The translations under genes were made by a program, and so were the position numbers. Source: Muricea muricata (Eukaryota > Cnidaria > Anthozoa > Malacalcyonacea > Plexauridae). From it: 64,000 nt of DNA. The notes under the pieces were generated by a model, which was not told the DNA's origin, did no database searches, and was given only the letters and a program-made list of their open reading frames with translations. This document shows positions 56,021 through 64,000 of the stretch, one piece after another (position 1 is the stretch's first letter; each line of letters begins with the position of its first letter). The stretch lies in the NCBI GenBank assembly GCA_963855995.1, contig OY979716.1, positions 89,739,042-89,803,041 of the forward strand. Direction: 5' to 3'.

Positions 56021-58500
56021 ATGCAGTTCCAAGCAATACGAGAACTCCAGGCTAGACGGAACCATTTAAGGAAACAAGCACATCAAGATAACTCAGCTGA
56101 ATCTTGGCAATTATTTAGGCCTGTGCAAAATGAGCTCAAATGCCTGGTTAATAAAACTAAGAAAACTTTCATGAGAAGAGCACTCTCATCAAAACGGCCT
56201 GAAGACGTCTGGAGGGTAATACATCAAATACTGCACCCAAACCCTCAGCCTATCCGTGCCTGTCCAAATAAACGCAAAGGTCAGTTCGCACAAACTGCTC
56301 AAAGAACTTTCGGGACTCAGCCTGAGAATACTAATCAACTATATGACCTAGTGAAATGCCTCCCTAATACTGACAATCCATCGTTTGTCTTAAATAAGGT
56401 AACGCCTAATGAAGTGATGACACAGATTGGGGAAATGAGATCGGATTGCTCGACTAGAATTGATCAAATACCTGCCAATTTTGTTAAACCTGTTGCCAGT
56501 TATCTTGCATCACCTCTTGCTCACATAATAAATTGATGTATCGAAACATCTTCATTTCTAAATGTCTGGAAAACAGCTAGAATCTCACCTATTCCTAAGA
56601 TAGTTCATCCAAAATGTGAAGCCGACTTTCGGCCAATCTCAATTCTTCCTGCTATGTCAAAAATCTTTGAAAGGATTGTGTTAAAACAAGTGCTTGATTT
56701 TATTGACCAAACTGCACTATTGGGTCCACATATGTCTGGCTTTAGGAAAGGCCATTCGACCACCACTGCCCTTCTTACTATCCGAAATTATCTGATTCGA
56801 TCAATGAAGAGTGGCGAAGTATCTCTTCTGGTTCTTGCTGACTATTCATGATCAAAAGCCTTGGATACAGTACGGTTTCAAACAGTTATTAATAAGATGT
56901 ATACTATGGGGTTCTCAAAAACTTTCCTTTCTTGGCTAACAGAATACTTATCTACTAGAAATACATGCATGCAGCAACCCCTCGCAACTAACTAAGAGCA
57001 TGCAACTAAATTTTCGGAATTACATGAAGTACTTGTATAGGTTGTTGTCATAGCAACACGGCAATTGCTTTTCTTCTGTATATTTTTTCAAAATGACAAA
57101 ATATTGAGTTTTTAATCCTTGTTTTATTGACAATTTTTTTAAATGGCACAACATTTATCATCGGTATGTTATTACGCCTAATGTAAGCTTAAATTTAGTA
57201 TAAAATACGACCTATTAATTACATTAATAATAAGAAGACAGTCTTGCATTCACAAAACATAAATTTACTCTGGAATTTAAACAGTGAATAGACTGGATGA
57301 GTACGGCTACGCTGGCCTTTATAAAGCATTAAAACACAAGTATAAATACGCATTGCCAACAAACTTGCCTTGTGTTTCACGCCATAGTCAATTGCTGGCG
57401 CTTCTCTGTATTTTCCCTGGATTAATCTCTCTTCAATCTTCTTCGGCAGTCTCCTCGAGCCTTTGTCGTCGTCTACGCTCGTTTCGCCTTGCTAAACGTT
57501 CTGCTTCCTCGTTTTCCTTTCGCTGCTTGCTTGACTCCATATTTGTTGACCTGATAAATGCTTTTTATTTAATTTTTACACCAATAAATTGTTGTTAAAG
57601 TTCCCAAAACTTTTTGCAAAAATACAAAATATTATAGTGCAAAAACTAACTAAAGTTAAATATTTGCTGTCAGTTGAATAATTTGATTAATCAATCAACA
57701 ATAAATTTTAAATCTGGCCAATCAGTGTTAGCCATTCATGATAGTCCGCCATATTGTTGAGATCAGTGAGGATGACGTCATGACATACCATTTTTACTAC
57801 CTAACTACCACGAGCAACGACTTTGAACTCCGCTAATACGAAATTAGTAACCCTCGCCCCGGGCTTACGCCCGGAACGGCGCTTCGCGCCGTTGGCTCGG
57901 GGACAAGGCGCTAATTTGTGCAGATTGACGACAAATGTTCTGATATGGAAAGTGTAGCTTTTGGTGCCCCACAGACCCACAAGGCTCTATTTTGGGGCCA
58001 GTTATGTTCAACTTGTATGTTTCGGATCTTCAGAGTTATAGTCAGTGAAAATGTCACCAATATGCCGATGACACTACACTGTACCAGGACACTAAAGTAA
58101 GTCAACTTGAAGAGGCGGTCACAGATATGAATGCTAATATTGAACGTCTTGGTCACTTTTCTGACGATTCGAACTTAGCAGTCAACAAATCAAAAACTAA
58201 ATGGATGTTAGTTTCAACACCCCAGATTGATAGGGTTCATTCATTGGACAAAAAGCCACTCTACCTGGTCTACAATGGCTCTAGTTTGGAACGTTTAAGA
58301 GTAGCCAAGCTTTTAGGTGTCCACTTGGATAATCACTTAACCTGGAACGAACATATTACAAAAACTTTGTCTTCCTGCTACAGTACCCTAGCAGTTTTAA
58401 AGAAAGTACGTTACATTGCACCGTTTCCCATAAGAACGCAATTAGTAGAGTGTTTGATATTTAATAAGCTGGATTATTGCAGCATTGTTGTAAGTTCTTA
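56021..58500 (+). pseudogene. LINE reverse transcriptase, split by insertion
   Basis: 56021-56536 holds the linker and fingers (LQARRNHLRKQAH, FVKPVASYLASPLAHIIN). 56654-56851 holds MSKIFERIVLKQVLDFI and GFRKGHSTTTALL, with motif A decayed. The frame FLSWLTEYLST stops at 56954, where the Helitron-like element begins, and resumes after 57903 with FVQIDDKCSD, a damaged motif B (near 57965) and YADD-like codons near 58065. 58127-58501 holds the thumb (KLLGVHLDNHLTWNEHI). Removing the insertion restores the frame except for one codon. Confidence 0.85.
56955..57903 (-). mobile_element. Helitron-like element, copy 2 (949 bp), inside a LINE
   Basis: Same termini as copy 1 (minus strand: TCCCCGAGCC to TTTCTAG). 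It carries two hairpins near its 5' end: CCGGGC-TTAC-GCCCGG and the shared ACGGCGC-TTC-GCGCCGT. The interrupted LINE frame shows the exact boundaries: joining host bases 56954 and 57904 makes a continuous RT frame with no duplicated bases. On the minus strand from 57540 a short frame reads MESSKQRKENEEAERLARRN and continues Arg-rich for about 35 residues. It resembles the basic repeats found N-terminal to Helitron Rep/helicase proteins, but this link is tentative. Confidence 0.72.
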
Positions 58501-59108
58501 ACCAGATTATCAATTGAAACGTTTGCAACTCGTACAGAATGCATGTGCTGCTTTCGTATTAGGAAAATATTGTAGTGCAAAGGAAGTGTTAAATTTAGGT
58601 TGGCTACCAATTTCTGAAAGAAGGGAGTATAATCTTCTGAAATTAACCCATAAAGGATATATAGTAACGTATTACCAGACAGTCTTAAGTTAGAATTGCA
58701 TAAAGTTAGCACTTATAACTTGAGATCCTATTGTGCACCATCCGTACTAATTCCTAAAAAATCCAGTATGTACATTTCAAGATATGGCAGCAAGATCTTT
58801 CAAAGCATTGCCAGCGGACATATGAAACATTACTGTATTTAAATCATTCATAAACGCTATTGGGACCTTCTTATTTGATAAAGCTAAATCTCGTTTAGAT
58901 TAATCGTTTACTAAAACTTGCTAGTTATGTATTTAAATGTAATTGAATATTTAGTATTTAATATATTGTAACTCGTATTACTATTAACTGTAATGTATTG
59001 GATGACAAAGAGCCACTTTTGTGGATGTTTTTCCAATAAATCATTATTGTTATTGTTATTATTATTACTATTATTATAACACATCTTTATTACTGACTTC
59101 AGCAGTGA

Positions 59109-59336
59109 CTAAGCAGGTAACCGGTATACTAGAGTGTACATAGGCAAGCACCCCACCACCAGCGGTGGCTTTATCCAAGCGGAAGTTTTTAAACTCAGGG
59201 CCAACGTTATTGCTGAGTCAGGAAAGACTTCGCTCAACCTGGACTCGGTAACTAGAACTACTGTTGGTTTGTTTATAGCAACAACAGCGGAGAGTTCATC
59301 GGTTTTATTACTTATATGACATGCATTTAATAACAA
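59109..59336 (-). pseudogene. LINE endonuclease N-terminal fragment
   Basis: The frame LLNACHISNKTDELSAVVAI, then KPTVVLVTESRLSE, matches the start of LINE endonucleases (Asn and Glu motifs). A second frame just downstream on the same strand reads FKNFRLDKATAGGGVLAYVH, the following GGGV motif. The fragment is frameshifted and isolated, with no RT nearby on this strand. Confidence 0.7.
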
Positions 59337-59339
59337 AAA

Positions 59340-60503
59340 GCAGGGTAAAATATTCGTCGAAGAAAGGGGGGCGACTTTAGGAGTTTCTGTGATGGGGACT
59401 TTTATGTCGACCTAAAGGGTTGACAGATTGTAGGTCAGCGACTGTTTGTTATTCTCACGGGTATTTCTTGTTCTTCACATCCTAAAATTGTGGGTGTCTT
59501 TTAGTTTTGGTATTTGGTATTTGGTACTCTATTTTGGTATTTTATAATTCAAAGCGCGATAGCGCAGTTGAAAAACTTGTGCGAAAAATAACCTGACAGT
59601 AAAGTCGAAAAATAACCTTGCAATAATGTGTTTATTTACAGTTCGTTTCATTCTAAACCTGTGCCGTGGTTTACTTCTTGTACCAAATTCTAATGAGGAC
59701 ATGCATGCTTCAGTTGACCTCGTTCAGATTCAGTGCCGTTCTTGTTCGGCCGCATGTATGTTTATATTTCCCGTATTTTCTACCAATTCATGCAGTGCTT
59801 CTTGGTGACTGTCAAATACTTTTAAAAATTCAAACAAATAGATGCCAAGCATATCAAAGCAGCATATTGACTGGCTATGTTGACAAACCTACTTCAGAGT
59901 GATAGTTAAAAATAGTTTGTTGAGTCTTTTGACTTAATACTATTCACACAAGATTCACAAACACATGACCTGTTTATGTCCCCATCTGCAATCGGGATAC
60001 ACTGGCTTACACGATGTAAACCGCAGATTTAGAACACCATAATTCCACGGACTGTAAACGCAATACTACAATGTTGCCCGCAACAAAAGATCAGTTTTAG
60101 CAAAAGGTACTTAACCACATATTCTAGTTTTTTATTACTTATATTATATAAATAAAATAGAGATTTGTGAGTTGTGAGTAGCATGTCGCTCCCCTGCCTA
60201 ATTTCATCTTTTACTGTCACCTCCCCCGGCACAAAGTGTGTGTTTTCCTCCCCCTTTTGCCGAATTTTGATCATAGTACGTATATACGTCAGGTTGATTA
60301 CGTCGGATTCTAGACTACGGTTTGCGCCAATCAAAAAACCCCGCATTGAATGATGGGGACCTTGTTATTACAACTTCAACCTTTATCAGGTCTCGTGTAC
60401 TTCTGCTGCGTGATCAGCGGTTAACGAATCTTGTCAGTGTTAATTGTAAATTGCCAATAAGATTCCATTCTCGTGTAATTTGAATATTTGAACTGTGTAT
60501 ATA
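59340..60503. other. No recognised gene
   Basis: AT-rich sequence with a small TTTGGTA tandem repeat near 59508-59545. Frames at 59626-59902 and 60029-60346 lack recognisable motifs. Confidence 0.4.
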
Positions 60504-61089
60504 CAGGGTGTATCAAAAAAAAGGTAATCAAACTTTGATGTGCTCTAGGGCGTTCAATATTTAACATACAGAAATAATTCTTACGTAGTTGGAAAGACCA
60601 GGCTTTTAGCTTTTAATTGCCATCGTTTTTATAAAATTTGAAGAAAAATGAAGCAAATACAAATGCGATGAAAATTGCAAGTCGAAATCGCATTTTTTCA
60701 CCGTTGGGAGTTTATTGAAAATCTGTTGAAATTTAAACCCATTAGGGGATTAAATTACAAAATTAATTGCCAATTTTAGCTTAGGCAGTAAACTTCTGGC
60801 ATTTTATTGGTGATGTTAATTGTTTCTCGTGACAGATAAATGATTAATGAAATTTCCTTTTCTTATTCGCTGCCCTAATGATGCTCCGAGGTGAAAATAT
60901 GCGATTTCAACCGGCTATTTTCATTTGATTCGTATTTCCCCAATCTTTCTTCAAATTTCACAAAAATGATGACAATCGAAAGCTAAAAGCCGGGTCTTTC
61001 CGCCTGCGAAAGAATGATTTCTGTAGATTGTATAATGAACGCGCTAGAGCACTGCAAAGTGCGATTACATTTTTTTTTGATACGCACTG
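60504..61089. mobile_element. Long-TIR MITE, CAGGGTG termini, TA-flanked
   Basis: The left arm starts CAGGGTGTATCAAAAAAAAG, and the reverse complement of the right end starts CAGTGCGTATCAAAAAAAAA. The arms pair for about 150 bp (GTGCTCTAG-GCGTTCA, GGAAAGACC-GGCTTTTAGCTTT). TA flanks both ends (60502-60503 and 61090-61091). It is non-coding and belongs to the same terminal-motif family as the elements at 23452 and 63748, with a different interior. Confidence 0.82.
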
Positions 61090-61091
61090 TA

Positions 61092-61506
61092 TAGACCTTA
61101 GCTAACCTGTGTAACTTCATTCTGTCTGATGATGGTTTTGAAATAAAACAGAAATATTACAGTGTTAAGGTGTAATCTAATAACTTGAAAGTTTTATAAT
61201 TCATGTCATAATTATTGAATTGTCACGTGATATGTTCTTCTTGTATTATTAAAAATTCTTCTGTAATGTCCCCCTCGTAATCGGACATGTGTTTGTGTTT
61301 TCTGGAGTAATCCGATGTAATCCTCCGTCTATCGAGCATGGCGACCTCAACATACAGTCTCAACAGTTCCTTGTTTTTAACTCGAGTATTGAGTTTACAA
61401 GACGTATTTCTTCGGAATATGTTTTATTTTGTATTTTATTAAATTGTCGTCCGGTCAAGGTTAACTAAAAAATCTAACGCGTCAAATCTATGTTCTTTTA
61501 TTTTAA
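61092..61506. other. No recognised gene
   Basis: About 400 bp of AT-rich sequence between the MITE and the third Helitron-like copy. Nothing identifiable. Confidence 0.4.
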
Positions 61507-62315
61507 CTAGAAATGCATGCATGCAGCAACCCCTCGCCACTAAGAGCATGCAACTATATTTTCGGAATTACATGAAGTACTTACATAGATTGTTGTCATA
61601 GCAACACGGCAATTGTTATTCTTTCTGTATATTTTTTCAAAATGACAAAAAATCAGTTTTTAATCCTTGTTTTATTGACAATTATTTTAAATGGCACAAC
61701 ATTTGTCATCAGTATGTTATTACGCCTAATGTAAGCTTAAATTTCGTATAAAATCCGACCTATTAATTACATTAGTAATAAGAGGACAGTCTTGCATTTA
61801 CAAAACATAAACTTACTCTGGAATTTAAACAGTGAATAGACTGGATGAGTACGGCTACGCCAGCCTTTATAAAGCATTAAAACACAAGTATAAATACGCA
61901 TTATCAACAAACTTGCCTTGTGTTTCACGCCATAGTCAATTCTTGGCGCTTCTCTGTATTTTCCCCGAATTAATCTCTCTTCAAGAGTCTTGTGGCAGTC
62001 GTTTCGTCTTATTTCTCGCCTTTTTGGATGCCTTAAGTGTTTGCTACTCCTGATAGTCCTGAGATCAGAAATGACCACCCTTCGTTGGTTGTGAAAGTTG
62101 TCAAATCTTTTTGCTAAAATACGAAATATTGTAGTGCAATATAGTCCACCATATTTTTGAGATCAGTGATGACCACCCACTCACCGCCACCCTTGAACCA
62201 CGCGCCCGCGATATTTGATGAACTTCAGACTTCGCTATGCTTTCCTTTTCCCGGGTGTAAATAGCCGTGCGAAATTAGTACCCTCGCACGGCGCTTCGCG
62301 CCGTTGGCTCGGGGA
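61507..62315 (-). mobile_element. Helitron-like element, copy 3 (809 bp)
   Basis: Flanked by host A and T, with the same CTAG and GGCTCGGGGA borders as copies 1 and 2 and the same GGCGC-TTC-GCGCC hairpin. On its minus strand a frame (62078 down to 61767) reads KTLEERLIRGKYREAPRIDY and continues about 60 residues. Copy 2 shows a similar stretch in a broken frame. It has no recognisable domain. Confidence 0.68.
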
Positions 62316-62892
62316 TTATCATGCAGTACATATTAGATTGAATGTTGAGATTAATAGGGTGACTCTTAAATATGACTGTGAATGGACTGCATGATAAATA
62401 TAATTGAGAAAATAGCATAAATTCACATTATATTTTATCATCAATTTGCTGCTGGTATCGTGAATAATATCAACGCATTCGCTAGCTCGCCAAGCCATAA
62501 AGCTTCCACTTTCCAATTTTCTGATTCCAATCTAGATCCGGGGAACAGTACCGGAAAAAAGATTTTGCGAATTTTAAGCGCGCATGACCCTCGCATTTTC
62601 CAGCAACCACGTCTTCAAGCCGCCTCCAGCTACCCAAGCCAAGTAGTCTATCACAAATAATTTTAGTTTCAATTTTAGTTTGGTTATGTATACAGTTACC
62701 CTAATTGTACGCCAGCAATTCCATCAATATAGGTTGTTAACATAGTTTCCTAGTTACCAAAAGCATGATACAATTTGCTAGAGAGTGAACTTGTGTATTG
62801 TAGTGAGGTTTTCTACTTGTTTCTGAAAACGTTTATTAATCTTTTTAGGCATGACAAAACAGATGTTTGTTGAATGAACAAACGATATCGAA
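62316..62892 (+). promoter_or_regulatory. Upstream region of the HEPN gene
   Basis: About 580 bp between the third Helitron-like copy and the HEPN start codon. It presumably holds the promoter and 5' UTR. No unambiguous TATA box or initiator could be picked out. The start context is CGAAATGG, with A at -3 and G at +4, a good eukaryotic start. Confidence 0.35.
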
Positions 62893-63598
62893 ATGGCAGT
62901 GAAACCGTTCACTAACGAAGAATTGAATTTCTTCAAATTTTCATTCATTGTCTTGGATGAATTCCCGAAAATGTTACGTGAGAGTTTCATAAAAATGTGG
63001 GACAATAAGATTGCTAGTTTGCCGGGTTACATAACATGGGATGACTCGATCACAGTGCGCAATCTTCTTCTGACAAGAGAAGGCGGAAAAACCGATATAC
63101 CAACAAACAAGTCCATCAATGAATGGGACTGTACAGCTCTGTTTAAAGCTACAATTTACTCTAACACCTTTGGACGTGCGACGTCTAAGTCAACAAAGAC
63201 ACTTAGTCAACAATACCTTAAGAGAAAGAAACCCAGTCCTTTTCATGCTTCAGTGATTAGTCCCAGTGGAAACGAAGACGAAACTTTAACCTTGGCAATC
63301 GATCAACTTCGTCTGCTTAGGAACTCGTTATGTCACAGACACACGTCATCTCTTGGTCTACCTGAATTTATCGACGTCATTCACTTGACCAAGGATGCTT
63401 TTACGGCATGTGGAGCCTCAATTGTACGCATTGATGAAATTGGTTGCCTTGGAGAAGGGGATTTCCCTACAGAACAAGTTAACAAGCTAAATGATAGAAT
63501 GAAGATGGAGTTACAAGAAATCAATAGGTTTCTTCAACATAAAATATCTGATTCAATCGATGAATTTAACGACAGATTTGAACAGGCTTGTAAAAATG
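62893..63598 (+). CDS. DZIP3-like HEPN domain protein, first exon
   Basis: The exon starts at an ATG in good context and ends at a strong donor (AATG/GTAAGT) in phase 1, giving 235 complete codons. The protein continues beyond the window. LRLLRNSLCHRHTSS has the R-x4-H motif (R143, H148) that marks HEPN ribonuclease or nucleotide-binding domains. The flanking sequence (EFIDVIHLTKDAFTACG) matches the DZIP3-like HEPN group. In cnidarians, sponges and molluscs such domains are often fused to NACHT, TIR, death or RING domains in innate-immune proteins. Which partner follows here cannot be seen. A C-terminal amphipathic helix (residues about 195-235) precedes the splice site. This is one of the few features in the window that looks like an intact host gene. 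Confidence 0.72.
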
Positions 63599-63747
63599 GT
63601 AAGTGTTTAATATACAGTACATTCAATTGCTGATTTAGATGAATAATTTGATGTTCAGGGCAATAGCTTTTTGAAACAAGCTTTTCGACATTTTTCAAAT
63701 CGCTGACATTATTACGTTCAATATCGTTATTAATTCCCATCCATATA

Positions 63748-64000
63748 CAGGGTGTATAAAAAAATGTCCCATTTTTTGCGCCGCAAATATGGATTGTTGC
63801 TGTTAAACTGTAAAAATAGGTACGCACAATGCGTACATGCGTCTACGTTACGTTATGGTGTACTGGCAAGGAGGCGCCGAATCAATGACAATGACAAAAA
63901 ACAATATTTAAACAAAATATATATAATTTAAACAAAACGATAAAAAATACAATTATTCAAAACAGTGCATGGCCACGAACTACGATAGTACTTGTCAATT
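63748..64000. mobile_element. CAGGGTG-type MITE end, running off the window
   Basis: TA followed by CAGGGTGTATAAAAAAATGT, the same terminal motif as the elements at 23452 and 60504. It sits in the first intron of the HEPN gene. The other terminus is not within the window. Confidence 0.55.

Larger units (their letters stand above)
54640..59080 (+). mobile_element. PHD-EN-RT LINE interrupted by a Helitron-like element
   Basis: The plus-strand order is PHD-type zinc finger, endonuclease and RT, with a 3' UTR ending in a TTATTG/TTATTA repeat (about 59040-59078). The RT is split by a 949-bp insertion (56955-57903). Many frameshifts and stops are present. The PHD finger upstream of the endonuclease is a feature of several CR1-like families in invertebrates and fish. 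Confidence 0.85.

Noticed and set aside
60029-60346. 105-codon minus-strand frame
   Set aside because: No domain or conserved motif visible; length is within what chance gives in this composition.

Overview
This window looks like repeat-dense intergenic and intronic DNA from an invertebrate animal. The evidence is spliced genes with GT-AG introns, LINE, Ty3-like, hAT, Tc1 and Helitron-like elements, long (AT)n tracts, and a DZIP3-like HEPN exon of a type known from cnidarians, sponges and molluscs. A cnidarian or sponge is my best guess, but the sequence alone does not settle it. No prokaryotic operon, CRISPR array, rRNA or tRNA was recognised.

Layout. 1-4055: a decayed CR1/jockey-type LINE. 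4080-7388: a truncated Ty3/gypsy-like element on the minus strand (gag, protease, part of RT). 7389-10440: palindromes, a MITE and a hAT transposase C-terminus. 10443-13480: a satellite of about 28 monomers of ~110 bp, partly in a five-monomer higher-order unit of 539 bp. 13.6-14.4 kb: a LINE 3' fragment. 14588-15007: an exon of unknown function.

15036-28161 is the most interesting unit: a ~13.1 kb DNA transposon with CACAGCAAAA termini and long TTCTTG-rich subterminal repeats. It carries two divergent multi-exon genes. The minus-strand gene is a C2H2-finger plus EnSpm/CACTA-like transposase (3 exons, all phases consistent). The plus-strand gene encodes a ~485-aa protein of the SAMD3-like uncharacterised family (7 exons, all phases consistent). 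A second, related element end starts 52 bp beyond its right end.

31208-48391: a 17.2 kb array of a 2402-bp unit. Six full direct copies at exactly 2402-bp spacing are followed by a partial copy and a terminal inverted copy with 184-bp inverted repeats. Each copy carries the same dead Tc1-like (DD34E) transposase. 48.4-51.7 kb holds no recognised gene. 51.7-62.3 kb: three Helitron-like non-autonomous elements. One is inserted without target duplication into a LINE, and the empty site can be read from the LINE frame. There are also two head-to-head LINEs (52.8-54.6 minus, 54.6-59.1 plus), a LINE endonuclease fragment and a long-TIR MITE. 62893-63598: the first exon of a DZIP3-like HEPN protein that runs off the window.

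Apart from the HEPN gene, the exon at 14.6-15.0 kb and possibly the two-gene transposon, everything coding here is decayed mobile-element sequence. All functional calls are from reading the sequence; no database search was run.
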